DNA of 64,000 nt from positions 1,054,001 to 1,118,000 of the forward strand of contig PCDI01000010.1 in NCBI GenBank assembly GCA_002778195.1. Reading direction: 5' to 3'. The position numbers and the translations under genes were made by a program. The first letter of the stretch is position 1. Each line of letters opens with the position of its first letter. Source of the DNA: Raffaelea ambrosiae (taxonomy: Eukaryota > Ascomycota > Sordariomycetes > Ophiostomatales > Ophiostomataceae). Shown piece by piece: positions 21,016 through 32,384 of the stretch. The notes under the pieces are model-generated. The model was given only the letters and a program-made list of their open reading frames with translations. It was not told the origin of the DNA and searched no databases.

Positions 21016-22280
21016 TTTTGGCAAACCAATCCCCAGCAATTCTTTCCAGTGAATGTTTCTCAAAAAGAGGGCGGTGTCTGCAAGCACCGTGTTTGAAAAG
21101 GGGCGAGGCAACTCGACTGTGCAACAAAGCGCAAGAGGTGCTGTGCTGGTGGGCGGTCGGGTCGGGTCTGGTCGGTCTGGTCTGGTCTGGTCTGGTCGGA
21201 TTCTGTTTGTCTTGCAAGACCAACATCACGAAGTAGCAAAGGAGTGGCAACTTTTTAAGCAGAGCAACAACACAGCCGGGACCCGCACACTAAACCAACA
21301 GGAATTATGGGCAGGGGGAATGTTCCCGAAAATTCAATGGTCTTCCGAGCCGGGATTGGTGCCAGGTCAGATGGCCGAATCACACTGGACGATACGGCAA
21401 CTAACCGGCAGGAATTCGTCTGTTGGGTGGAGCCGTTTTGTGTCTAGACAGCCCCATCAATCAGGAAATACACGCCGAACCCGCATGCTTCCTGTTTCGG
21501 CAGGTCGCGCCGAGATCGTTCTTTCCCCAGTTTTCGTACTTGTTCCCCCGTGTCCACTTCCCCATGCAGTTACTTCTCCCAGCATTTCTCCAGACGTGCC
21601 CGGGCCTGAATAACCAGGTCGACCGACCTGTGGGGTTCTCCACCGAGGGGTATGTTGTGCTGACGGGGGACCAGGCAGTGTCAGACTGCATATCTGCTCG
21701 CACAAGTAGCTAGTGCAACCTTGTGCTGCTTGACAGGAGACCCTTGGCACAGCAAGACAGCAACTGCGATGTCGTACCCCCGGCGGTCTCGCTTTGGATC
21801 AGACGATGCTACCCCGTTTAGGCAGTCTTTCGCCTTGTCGCAGCTGGACCGTGAGCGTCAACTGGCTGTGCAGCTTTGTCGTGGGCATAGCTGGCCTGTG
21901 GGCGACGTTTCTGCTGCCAGGAACCAAGGGGAAGTACGCTTGGCAAGTCAAGACATAACGTTACTAATCACAAGTGGACGATGCAAGAGTACGTTGAACA
22001 GGCAAAGTTGTATATGATGATGCGATTTCTGAAAGCTCAAGTGATCATGGAGCCAAGAATAACATATTAATATATACTGTAGAAGTGAAGATAGGAGACA
22101 GGAATAAAAAAAACCCGTAAAACAATGTGGTCATGAAGGGCGATGTATAAAGAACAAAAGTATATCACGTGCTGAAATCAAACAGGTAGCCCATTTCCCA
22201 GACTTGGACTGGCATGCATCATATAGACTTCCAGTAGTCTTTGACATTCTTCGCCCCTTCTCGTCGATCGATACGCCGAA
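21016..22280. other. Promoter of the dehydrogenase and long spacer
   Basis: The spacer contains the GGTCT/GGTCG repeat at about 21158-21199 and otherwise mixed-composition sequence with frequent stops. The region 22020-22200 is AT-rich, as expected 3' of the copper transporter. No gene is supported. Confidence 0.45.
21158..21199. repeat. Pentamer tandem repeat (GGTCT/GGTCG)
   Basis: About eight imperfect copies of GGTC(T/G), about 150-180 bp upstream of the Gfo/Idh start. It is either a simple microsatellite in the promoter or a run of weak regulator half-sites; no further structure is visible. Confidence 0.7.
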
Positions 22281-23013
22281 TCAGCAGTGTGCCCACTGGA
22301 TGTCGTTGGCCAGCGCGCCCAACATGAAGGTGCCAAACCAGGCACCAGCAAGAACTGATAAGAAGTAGCCGACGTTCATTGTCATGACAGCAAGCATCCT
22401 GGAAAGTTAGATCAGGAATGCAAAAGAGAGCAAAGAGAAAAAAGATATCAAGAGGAGGGAAACGAAAGGAGAGAGGGGGGGAGACATACAGGAGATAGCC
22501 AACACCAACAATGAACAGTTCATACGTGGCCCGCTGGGCTGCCACCCCGATCCGCCAGCCAGACCACCGCCGACTGACATCGTGGCCCATGGCACGCAGC
22601 CGTGCGCCCGGCAGCAAGCGCTTGGCGTACTGGTTGGCAGCCGAATCCTCTTCGATCATTTCGGACGAGGTGTTGCCGGCGTGGCCGTGGCTGGGCATCG
22701 AGTAGGAACCGTCGTTGGACCAGAAGCGGGTTTCGAGAATGGGCTTGAAGGCGATGAGAATGCGGAGGATGACGGCGAGGGCGACGAGGAAGATGCAGGT
22801 GCCGCCGTACTGGCCGGTGGTCGATGGTGTCCACGCGACGGCGAATAATGGTGTCTTGAAGGAGGTGAAGAAGGTCATGGCCATGCTGCTCATTCCCATG
22901 GCCGTGGATGAGCCGTCCATAGAGGAGGAGGAGGAGGAGGAGGAGGTAGCTGTAGTCATGGAGCCCGTGGTGGTGGCACCCATGGTCATCGTGGAGGTCG
23001 TGCCCATATTCAT
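22281..23013 (-). CDS. Ctr-family copper transporter
   Basis: Predicted 213-aa Cu(I) importer of the plasma or vacuolar membrane. Exons in transcription order are 23013-22490 and 22398-22281. The N-terminus is Met/Ser/Thr-rich (MNMGTTSTMTMG...) and followed by a Ser run, as in Ctr ectodomains. Segment 1 is around TGQYGGTCIFLVALAVILRIL. A hydrophilic loop follows. Splicing CT|G joins GVGYLL to MLAVMTMNVGYF, giving the MxxxM motif of segment 2. Segment 3 has GAWFG/GTFMLG (GxxxG-type packing). It ends QWAHC. Unspliced reading would truncate the protein after segment 1 and lose the pore. It lies next to the reductase at 24186 and, across it, a second Ctr gene; all three are on the same strand. 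A candidate copper-responsive element sits about 45 bp upstream. Confidence 0.9.
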
Positions 23014-24185
23014 GATGGCGTGTTGTTGGTGGTGAGGCAGGTACTTCTCAAGAGACAGCGCAAACTCAATTCACATTTCAGATTGGATACGTGGAAGAAA
23101 CAGAATAAACAACACACCACGAGGCTCAGGTGGACGAAGAGTCTCCGGACTGCGAGACCGTCACAAACTTGACGGCACTAACAAAAGAAGCCAGCACAAC
23201 AAGAAGAAATGGTCTGAATGTCGGCAAGAATTCTTTTTTCTTCCGCAATGGAGTATGGAGAAGCGAGGCCAGGTCTCTTTTAGTGTTCAGCCAAGTCCAG
23301 AAAATGACCGACCACCGGCCACAGAGTGGAAATGCTCCAATCTTGGATACTATGCGAAGCCAAGCGAGATGAGCAAGTTTTTCTGCATTTTGTATTTTGT
23401 ATTTTTTTTAAACTTGCTCGGTTTTCACACTAGCATCGACCGTGGCTACTGCGCCAGCTGCAGCCAGCATGCAACCCCAATGGCCGGGATTAGAGTAGGA
23501 TTGCATGGGATGGGCGAGCTAGCCTTGCAAGAGTTAAGGAGTCCACACACCCCCGGTGTCAACGCAGCCTCCGATGTAACTAACACTAAAGCTCGCACGC
23601 ACATTTCCCGCTGGGGTGTGACCGACCACAAGGTAACTCTCTCAGCTTTCCAAAGCAGTCGTATGTTTCATGCTATTGTTCACTTGTGTTTACACCAAGG
23701 GGGTCAAGCAAGACCTCTTGATTCTCTTGACATGTACTCCTGACCAGAGAATAACCAGCTATACTTGCGTGCCAGCACAATGGACTACTACGGTGTAAGG
23801 ACCCTTGATTTCCTGGGCTTGCAACCCAGGATGCATAGATGACAGTGCGGCCCACGCACTCCTCTGGTTTCATCGGATGAATACTATATAGTAAGTTATG
23901 GACGCTTGGTTAAGCAGAAAGGGCCGAGGTCCAGGGTCAAGTGCCCATATGAACGGTGTTGCGTACTAGACTGGGAAGACACAAAACCTTCTCAGACTGA
24001 ACATCCAGTTTATATCCTGTTGGAACACGGTAAGAGATTAGCATCCTCCTCTCCGCCAGGGAAGTGTGGCACAAGAGGACATGCTTCTAAAACACGCGCA
24101 AAGAAGTTGGAAGGGGGGTAGCACTCAATAACAGGAACAGGATACAACGATGGGAATGGGTTGACAGACGACGAGTGTGAGAAAC
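23014..24185. other. Spacer between copper transporter and reductase
   Basis: About 1.2 kb. The first 100 bp upstream of the transporter ATG include a possible copper-responsive element. Beyond that I see only scattered short frames and no gene. Confidence 0.45.
23058..23064 (-). promoter_or_regulatory. Possible copper-responsive element
   Basis: On the transporter's sense strand this reads TTTGCGC, matching the first seven positions of the Mac1-type element TTTGC(T/G)C. It lies about 45 bp before the start codon. A single heptamer can occur by chance and the eighth position does not match the extended consensus. Confidence 0.25.
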
Positions 24186-26285
24186 TTACGAAAATCCTTC
24201 CAGATGCAGCCACACTTCCTTGGCCGTCTGCTGGTCTCCCTTGAGAATCCGCTGCTGCGCATCCGCAGCCACCGCACCCATGTCGTGCACCATGGACGAC
24301 GGCCCACAGACGACCATTCCGACGGACGAGTTCTGGCCGCCACTCGAAATCAAACCGTTTGCTATGGCACTCAAGTCTGGCCGGCCTCTGGCATATTGGA
24401 TTCCAAATACGCTCTCGGCCGAGGTGGAAGATCGCCCGCCACCGTCGTCATCTTTCCGGAAAGCTGCTCCTGTGCCAAGCTTTTCAGCATCGCCCACCTC
24501 CCTGGTCTCAGAAGACACATTGGACAGCGGTGTTGTTGCTGCGGCCCACGACGACGTCGAGCCAGCCGTTTGTCCCGTCTCGTAGATGTGAATGGAGACC
24601 CGCGAGGACTTGCCGCCGGCGGCACTGCTGTTGTTCCTGCCGCTCTCTACGTTCTTGTCTGCAAACGCTACTATCTCCTCTAAGGCCGACAGGTACCAGG
24701 CCCGCATGTGCGGGTCACGCGTGGCCACAATGACCTGCATCGCACCCTGCTGCTGCTGCTGCTGCGGTGGTTTGTTGGTCGCATGGCTCCGGGCCGGTGC
24801 CGAGACCAGGAAATCCTCAATCAGAGCCAGAGTGAAACCAGCGCCAGCGCCGCCGGCAACGACCAGCGTCTGGTCAAATCCAGCAAAATACCGTCCCGGG
24901 AGGCCGCCATAGGGGCCGTCCAGCAGGACTGGCACCGCGACCCCCGGTTCCTTCTCAGCCAGCTTGGCCAGACGGCCAGTAACACCACCGCGCGGCTCCA
25001 CGTAAAACACCATCCGGCCACACTCGTCGTTCGCAGCCGCGGCACGGGGCCGCGGTACGGACGAGATGGTGAACGGGTGGGCCGTCAGCGCATGCACGCC
25101 GAGGACGCGAAACCGCAGGAACACGTGCTGGCCGGGGATCCAGCGGGTGGTGGGACGGGTGTGGAGCACCACCTTCAGGGTGGAGGCAGACTCGAGGGTG
25201 AGCCGGGCGCGCCGCTGGGTGCCGTGCTCGAACAAGGTGCGGCACTGGGCGTAGAGCCAGTAGAGCACGTAGAACGCGCCGGTGGCAATGAAGTAGTCGG
25301 CGGACGTGAGGGTGAAGCCGCAGTGGATGAAGAAGAAGACGACAAAGGCGGCGGCCATGAGGAAGTGGGTGGCCTTGAAGAACTCGTAGTACCGGTTGCG
25401 GATCCAGGGGACGGACAGGAAGGTCAGCCAGGCCTGGCACAGCAGCGCAATGACGCCCGTGAGGTAGAGCCCGCCGTCGTTCCACTCCATGACCATGTCG
25501 CCCTTCCAGATGTGGTAGACGATGAAGGGAAACGTGTGGAGGAGGGCGAGCACAAACATGGCCCAGGAGGCCCAGTTGTGCCAGATGTTGAGGCGCTCGT
25601 AGGAGATGCCGGTCAGCGCAGTGATGGGGCTGGATTTGGCACCGAGCATGCTGATAAAAAGAATTGGTTGTTCGTCAGCTAGTGGGTTATGGATACCGGG
25701 CACAATGCCGGGCCCATACTGTGCTTTCGCATCTTTTGTACATACATAACAAATGGCATAATGGCCGTGGCCATCCAGCCCGACCGCGTGGCAATGGGCG
25801 GCGAGTTGGCGTAGGTGAGCGTGCGGGTGTTGGGCCAGTAGTAGGGCCGCGGCACGAGGGCCATGCCTATTTTGTGAGCATGACTTTCTAGACTTTTGGT
25901 GGAACAATCGGCCACAAGAGTGCGTACAGAAGAAGAAGATGACGCCGACACCACCCAGCATGAACGTTCCCAAAGATTCACTGTTCCAACCGTGGATGCG
26001 CCAGGTCTTGTACGAGCAGAAACGGGCCGTGGCCTGCACGAGAGCCCATGAATTCGTGGCACGCAGGTGCTGTGGCAGGTATCGTGACAGCATGTTGCCG
26101 ATGCTGAAGAGAATGATCGCGACGAGGAAGACGGCAATGGTCGGCAGGCCGTACCGATAGTCAGCCTGGTACCAATTCACCCAGTACTGCATTTTGTAGG
26201 CGCATTGTTCAGGTGTCAGATGGCAGGTGCCTGGATCGCGGCTCGAGTGGAGCGTCAGAGGGTATTCCAGCCAGGGAAGACCCAT
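24186..26285 (-). CDS. Ferric/cupric reductase (FRE, NOX-like membrane flavocytochrome)
   Basis: Predicted 647-aa plasma-membrane reductase that transfers electrons from NADPH via FAD and heme to extracellular Fe(III)/Cu(II). Exons in transcription order are 26285-25928, 25866-25746 and 25650-24186. Splicing yields FFFCMALVPRPYYWPNTRTL and IMPFVIMLGAKSSPITALTG, typical of fungal FREs. Heme ligands lie in NIWHNWASW and LALLHTFPFIVYH. The FAD motif is HPFTISS, the NADPH motif VVAGGAGAGFTLAL, and the C-terminal CGP reads VVCGPSSMVHDM. The NADPH domain has poly-Gln and Ser/Ala/Thr-rich insertions. The start at 26285 follows a (TGG)-rich leader; an in-frame ATG at 26444 is possible. The TAA stop is embedded in a GTAAGT donor-like hexamer, so a short terminal exon cannot be excluded. 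Flanking Ctr genes suggest it supplies Cu(I) for import. Confidence 0.9.
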   Translation of the reverse strand: MGLPWLEYPLTLHSSRDPGTCHLTPEQCAYKMQYWVNWYQADYRYGLPTIAVFLVAIILFSIGNMLSRYLPQHLRATNSWALVQATARFCSYKTWRIHGWNSESLGTFMLGGVGVIFFFCTHSCGRLFHQKSRKSCSQNRHGPRAAALLLAQHPHAHLRQLAAHCHAVGLDGHGHYAICYVCTKDAKAQYGPGIVPGIHNPLADEQPILFISMLGAKSSPITALTGISYERLNIWHNWASWAMFVLALLHTFPFIVYHIWKGDMVMEWNDGGLYLTGVIALLCQAWLTFLSVPWIRNRYYEFFKATHFLMAAAFVVFFFIHCGFTLTSADYFIATGAFYVLYWLYAQCRTLFEHGTQRRARLTLESASTLKVVLHTRPTTRWIPGQHVFLRFRVLGVHALTAHPFTISSVPRPRAAAANDECGRMVFYVEPRGGVTGRLAKLAEKEPGVAVPVLLDGPYGGLPGRYFAGFDQTLVVAGGAGAGFTLALIEDFLVSAPARSHATNKPPQQQQQQGAMQVIVATRDPHMRAWYLSALEEIVAFADKNVESGRNNSSAAGGKSSRVSIHIYETGQTAGSTSSWAAATTPLSNVSSETREVGDAEKLGTGAAFRKDDDGGGRSSTSAESVFGIQYARGRPDLSAIANGLISSGGQNSSVGMVVCGPSSMVHDMGAVAADAQQRILKGDQQTAKEVWLHLEGFS

Positions 26286-27852
26286 GGTGGCGGTGGTGGC
26301 GGTGGTGGTGTTGGTGGTGTTGGTGGTGATAGTGAAATGAGGCCAAAGGGTGTGTAGACAAAAGATCACGACTGGCAATAGGGACGACCGTTCATGGGCA
26401 GGAACGTAGAAGAAGCCAATCCGTCCTTTCGAAGGAAGCACCAAGGAGACTGGACGACGATCAAGGGAGAAGTCACGAAGAGAAGCCTTTTTCTAATTGT
26501 TGTGTCTTGGATGTCTTGGAATACTAATATACAACTGGAAAAGATTGTCGGCTACTATGTACACAGACCAACCACAAGCCCGGTAAAAGCACGGCTTATT
26601 GCGAGTTCAACTTTTGTCTGGGGTCCGAGACACACAAAATATGGATAAAGGCACGGCATGCTACCATTTTGCGGCCCAGTCGAGTACGGGGACGCGTTTC
26701 TGGTCCACCCATCCCCGTCAAGTGTGCCAATGAATAGAGGCGCATTAGCAGCAAACGAGCACGTTTCACACCCGAAGACAAGCGGAGAAGGCTGACCCGA
26801 CAGAAACGACCAGGAACGGGGCAGAAAGTCGTAAGCGAGAAAACAAGCACTCGCAGGCTGGCCTTGGCGATGTGGGAGTGCAATATCACCAAAAAAAAAA
26901 AAAAGGCAATCAGATCTCGACAACGGAAAAGGGGACGTCGTAGAATTAATAGCAGCGGGGAACACACCCTGTAAACGTGCTGGTAAGGCACAGACAGGCT
27001 AATAACCACTGCTAATAAGGACAATTAATGCAGCCAATGCAAGACTGCTACTATGTAATACGTGGCTACGCGGGAGCAAAGTGGAAAGACCCAACGACGA
27101 GGAAAATGAAAGAGAAGGGTGGCCGAGAAATAGATGGGGCATGTAGCCACACAAGTACGAGTACATATCCACTCATTCTCTGCCGTGATTAGCCCACGGG
27201 CTGCCACCCACAGTTGTTTTGATTGAGCAAGTTTGAGCAGCTTTCGAGGGATGGCATCCCACAACCACCTGTGTGGCCTGTTCCATCAATGACCAGTCGT
27301 TGGGCTGCATATTCTGTATTGCTCTTTATTTTGCTCATACAGCTAAAACAAGTCCACGTCTGCGCGATAATCAGCATACATGGAAGGATGCATGCCTACC
27401 ATCTACGACTGTGCTTTGGACTCAATTAAACAGATGAACGTGGAAAACCCGAGAGCCTGGATCCCAACTCGCGTACCATGGCACACAAATATTTAGTACG
27501 TCTATGTAGACCACGTAAAAAAACCCCCGGAGATAATCAAAGGTAGCCGAATATTGATGCCCGAAGCGGGTCATCCCAGAACCGTAAAAGGACAACCAAG
27601 CAGGATTGATATTAACAAAGATGTCTTCTGAAAACAAGCCACCCAAGAAACACGACAGTAGATTGGGAATTGAAAAGAGACTGAGATTGGTATCAAACTA
27701 AAACTAGAAAGAAAAAATACACCATTAAATAGCGAGTAATGCTTCCAAATCCAACACAGAAAAGACAACAACACACAAAGCCTATCTTTCCCGGCGTCAA
27801 CAAACGAATCTCTCTTCTTTTCGCGTTCAGACATGTTTCCAGTGTCGTCCGT
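26286..27852. other. Spacer between reductase and second Ctr gene
   Basis: About 1.6 kb, AT-rich at 26470-26650 and 27300-27750. A trinucleotide-rich ACC/ACCGCC run (opposite strand of the reductase leader) lies at 26285-26335. No gene is supported. Confidence 0.45.
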
Positions 27853-28974
27853 TCAACCGCAGCAGACAGTCGCCTCCTGCGAAGCACTCGTCTGGCCTGC
27901 CGAGGCGCCCAGCTTCTCCCACTGGAAGATGAAGCTGCCCAGGTACGCGCCGATAAAGATGCAGATGATAATGTAGCCGTTGTAGTACATGGCGAGCAGC
28001 ATGACAAAGTAGGCCACGGCAAACTGCAGCATGTGCAGCAGCGCACGGATGGCCTGCTGGAAGACGTTGGGGCGGAAACCGGTGTTGACGACACCGGCCG
28101 GGCAGGCGGCGGCACCACTGCTGGCGACATTGTCTTTGGAGCCGTTGGAAGAGCCGCCGCCCCCACCGCCGGCGGCGACGGGAGTCGAGTTGTCAAACTT
28201 GGCAAGGTGCTGGCGAATGAGATAGCGGTCGTACTCCTTGACGGAGCGGCGGAGGGCCTCGAGGACCATGACGAGGCAGATGACGCCGATGCAGGAGCCG
28301 CCAAACTTGGCGCGAGTGTCGTTGTGCCAGGTCTCGGCGATGAAGCACGTGTCGATGGTATACCAGTTCCAGAGCATCTGCGGGAGGGGTGCGTTAGTAT
28401 ATCTTGTGTTGCCAACTTGCTCAACTTGCTCACTGCGCTCAAATCCGCGGGTTCCACATCGGATCCAGTATCCTAGACGGCGGATCCTAGACGACAGATA
28501 CTGGACGGGCTAGACATGGCCAAACCAGCTATAAAATGCATCGTTCTTTCTGTCCCTAGTCTGTCGGATTGACTGCAGTGTGTCTGCAATACGTTCTGCA
28601 GTCGACACGTGCCGCCCCTGGACTTTGAGGATATCCGGTTTGTACAACCGGAGACCATGCACACCCCGAGAGAAACACAAGCACACAACCCTAACAAAAC
28701 ACAAAACACGAAAACACGAAAACACGAAAGCAACGTTCAGACGTACAGAAATCTTGCAGCCGCCCATGGAGGAGTCCGAGCTGCTCATGTCCATCGTGGA
28801 CGAGGCCGTGGCCGCCGTGCCCGTGGCCGTGCCCATATCCATGGACATGCCAGTCGACGTACCCATATCCATAGCGGTAGAGGTGCCCATGGCCATGCTC
28901 ATGCCTGTGGATGTCATGGCCATGGCCGTCGATGTGGCGCTCATGGCCATGCCGCTCATGCTGGACATGTCCAT
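27853..28974 (-). CDS. Ctr-family copper transporter (Ctr3/Ctr2-like)
   Basis: Predicted 250-aa Cu(I) transporter. Exons in transcription order are 28974-28747 and 28377-27853. Exon 1 encodes an ectodomain packed with Met motifs (MDMSSMSGMAMSATST..., about 20 Met in 60 residues), which bind Cu(I). Splicing at TCT|ATG creates GCKISMLWNWYTID, a near-universal fungal Ctr signature before segment 1. The cytosolic loop holds a Gly run. Segment 2 has the MxxxM motif (FVMLLAMYYNGY) and segment 3 the GxxxG motif (IGAYLGSFIF). The C-terminus ends in a Cys pair (TVCCG), a typical Cu-handing tail. The 369-nt intron (28378-28746) is long for this window. It is one of two Ctr genes flanking the ferric/cupric reductase on the same strand. 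Confidence 0.92.
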
Positions 28975-31900
28975 CGTAGATGTGGATACCGCACAAGGTG
29001 ACAGATGACGTCGGAGTATCAGGGATTGGTTGAAGAAACAATGTCGATCACGAAACAAGAAGAAATTCGTTACCGGCAATAAGATGCTGCCGACAGATTC
29101 GGTCAAAGAAACTAAACAGCAAGAAAAAATAAGGGCAACTGCTGTCGATGAGTCTTGCTCAGTGCAGGACAACAAGGGGTGTGAGAGAATAAGAGAGAGA
29201 AAGACGTCTGGAATCAGAAGGAGCGAAGGACGATCGAGCAGATAAACGAAAACAAAAGGCCCCATGAGCACATTATTATATTCGTCCGACTACGTAATCC
29301 TTTATCCTTCTATTTTTTTTTCTTTTTATTCAAAGGTACAACATCATTGTTTTTTTAGGTTTCTAGCCAAATACTCTGCTTTTTTAGGTAATTTTATCCT
29401 TGTACGCACTACCATGCTAGCTTTTAATGCGGTCTGGCTTGGCCACCACGTAGAGGTGTGAATGCTGTTACTCCCAAGGCCAAAGGGCTAGCCAGGTAGG
29501 ACGACAGGCAGGATCGTACCAGGCAACAAGCCAGGGATAGGAAAGTGCCACCTACCCGCAGACGGGCCAGAGGTCCACATAGTGCGAGTGGTGTGGTTTA
29601 GCGAGCTTTATTGAGAGCATTTTTTCTTTTCTTCTTCCTTCCTATTAGTTCCCTTTTTACCTTCCCATGCGAGAGAAAGGCAAACTAAAAGACCCCAAGA
29701 CTGCATGTAGAAGAACAAACAGCTGGAGAAAAGGGAGGGTGTCATTGTCGCATCGAAGTCGGCCTTGCGGGCGCTCCAATGGAACGAGTTTTTCGGCGAC
29801 TTGCCGGATCCGGATGGGAGGTCTGGAGACCGCACAATAGAAGACCTCGTGGAAGACACGTCGGAGTTGGGAGCTGGAAGGAACAGGGCAACTGTGCGGA
29901 TAAGCATGCGGGCATACGAGCACAGAGTGGACGTAACAGAGGCTTGGCCTGTCGTGGCTAGCCAAGACGGGAAACACAGTGTCACAAAGACACACACAAA
30001 CAGAGAGAGAATGCCGGCAAAAAGAGCCGCAAAAGAACCAGACTCCCAACGCGGGCTTCCCAACACGGGCTTCCTTTGTTTCGCGGAGGCGAAAACGAAA
30101 GGCGAATGGCCAGCCGCCTTTGTTTTCGTGTCCAGCATCACAGCAGAGAACTTGACGAGGCATGTCACACTGGAAATGGCTGGAAATACAAAACGATTCT
30201 GGCAAAGATAGTGAAAACAGGCAAACAGGCAAACAGGCAAACAGTGAAAAACCTTGTCGTCTTTCGGCCCTAAAACAAGAACGACGTCTTTCGGCCTCTC
30301 TACGACGTTTCAACATCACCTGACTGCGCTATCCTCCCAGCCAATCCCCGTGCTCTGGGGGAGATTTAATGCCCTCAAACGTGCTCAACCCCCCCTTACA
30401 GGGCACCATCGCCACTGCTTAGCGCGATCTTGGCTTCGGGGAGGAGTGACGGGTACCGGGCTAGGGAAGCACAGCGCCCCACAGGGCAGGGAAGGTCCAC
30501 TAACGCGCCCAAAAACCCGAGCCAGTATGGTGTACAAGCAGAGCGCACTGTCTCATGCGCCAAACTGATGTAGCGGTACAAACACCCAATTCCTCTGTAA
30601 GTGGTTCGCGTATTCGACTCCAGCTGCCTGGTACGCCAGTAGCAAGCTTCAGAAGGCTTAACGGCCGCAGGTTAGCTCTGACAGCGTCCAGCATCAACGA
30701 CTACCTGTAAGCCTACCAGCCAGATCGTGTACAAGGATCTGATGAACGACCATCCTAGTGAATCACTACAATGCCAACACAAGCTTGACCAGGCTGTTGT
30801 GTGCCATAACATTATCCAAGTCCCGTTCGATGCGAGACGCATTAGAAAGACATATGGAGAAGGCAAATCCTGCAAGGCTAGCAGAGGCTTAGATGTAGCG
30901 TACTGTAAGAGCGTCCGGACAAAAAACCCCCAAGCCGTGTACCAGGGCTGTTCTCGGGCCACTCCCTCCAAGACAGACAGACTACTTAAAATCCTCACGT
31001 CTTGCTACTTACTTTCAAAGTTTAGGCTTGATTGGTGGGCCACAGTTAACATCATGAGAAGCTGTCACAATGTATTCAATTGTGCTAACTCAAAATGATG
31101 GACTTGGGACCTTGTATACCACAAAGCCTTGCATGGCCAGATCAACGGGCCTACTATTCCCGTGACAACATCCAGCAACCCAGGATGAAGCAGTGTTGTA
31201 CTATTCTATGTGGAACCACAGGCATACCTCTCGACAGCGTAGAATACGTTTGCAGACATAACTAAATCTTGATATTGCACGCCGCAGTCTAGAACAGGAC
31301 AAGCAACGGCAAGCCAGGGTGCTGACCATGAACGAAAAGCAAGCGAGTCACGGCCAATGCAACAGAAAGCCATTGGGCGAAAGGATTGAGATCCAACTCA
31401 TTACTCACGGGCGAAGGAAGCATGCTTAACTTAGCAAGAGAGTCCGCAATAAATGACTACTACAGTCTTCACAATGGAGAAAACGGACAACAGTCTTTAC
31501 ATATTGGTCCTGTCTACCATTTCCTTCTATTTTGAAGCACGTGTACTCTCTCACGGTGTCTTCTTCCCTTCTCTGACTGGCCACCGCGTAGTATTTGACG
31601 ACCACGGTGGTAAAGGGAAAAGAAATCTAAAGGAGAGGACAAATGAAATATACCAAGATACGAAATAAGTTACGACAGATACCAAGTGTACATCCTCTGC
31701 AGGTCCTTGTGGGAGACCTCTTCTTCAGGCACGTCGCGGCAAAGCTTCAAGAGGAACGCTTCGGGGATTTCGTGAGACATTGTAGACGTTGTTTTTGTCC
31801 TTCGTCCTTTGTCTTCTGTGGTTCTTGGTTTGTTTTGTTGTTAAAGACGAATCAGTGTGTATGTTCCCTGTCGCACGAATTTATTTTATTTTATTTTGTT

Positions 31901-32384
31901 CTACTCTCATTACTGGCTCCTAGACAGGGAAGGGGCTCGGTATGTATGAGCCGATGCAGTGATGCGATTTTGTTTAAAGGCAATCAATGCCTTGAGGCCT
32001 TGACACCACCCGGAACGTTGATTGTGTTGTTGAAAGCCCCGGAAAAGCGGGGCTAGCACCACAATTCAGCAGACTTTCGGGCTAAAGGTCATTGTCGTGC
32101 CTTGTATTCACCCTCTCGTCTTTCTAGTGGACCGAGTTGTACGAGCAGGTCAAGCATGTGCTACATTCGGATAGGTTCGTACTGGAAGGTGGGATTCGAG
32201 CAGCCTCCTGCCTAGAAAGACAAGACTGGCCAGCTTTCGCACAATCTCGAGAATGTAAGACGGAAGGAAACAGCCCGGCTTGGAGGGCCAAGAAATATTC
32301 AAAATTGGGGAGCGGAACCAGTCAGATGACCGCTTCTCAGCCCTCCTCAAACAAATACACAACTTCTCGCACCCACCTGCCGCC
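28975..32384. other. Large gene-poor spacer
   Basis: About 3.4 kb without a supported gene. It holds T-rich stretches at 29300-29400, an octamer repeat at about 30215-30243 and a short minus-strand frame near 31672-31782 that looks like an isolated exon or relic (36 codons, MSHEIPEAFLLKLCRDVPEE...). Its first 300 bp should contain the promoter of the Ctr gene. No transposon ends or long repeats are visible. Confidence 0.45.
30215..30243. repeat. Octamer tandem repeat (CAAACAGG), about 3.5 copies
   Basis: A perfect short array in the gene-poor region, with no associated gene. It looks like a simple minisatellite. Confidence 0.75.

Noticed and set aside
24186..24190. Ferric reductase truncated at its C-terminus
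   Set aside because: The CGP motif and final helix are present, so it is essentially complete; only a tiny extra exon is in doubt.
28697..28730. GAAAACAC tandem copies as a CRISPR-like array
   Set aside because: Short direct repeat without spacers, in a eukaryotic intron; simple sequence.
29608..30319. Minus-strand frames of 210-220 codons in the gene-poor region
   Set aside because: No family, odd composition, overlapping frames of similar length; probably chance.
31672..31782. Short minus-strand frame MSHEIPEAFLLKLCRDVPEE...
   Set aside because: Coding-like but only 36 codons, with no partner exon that I could identify; may be a relic.
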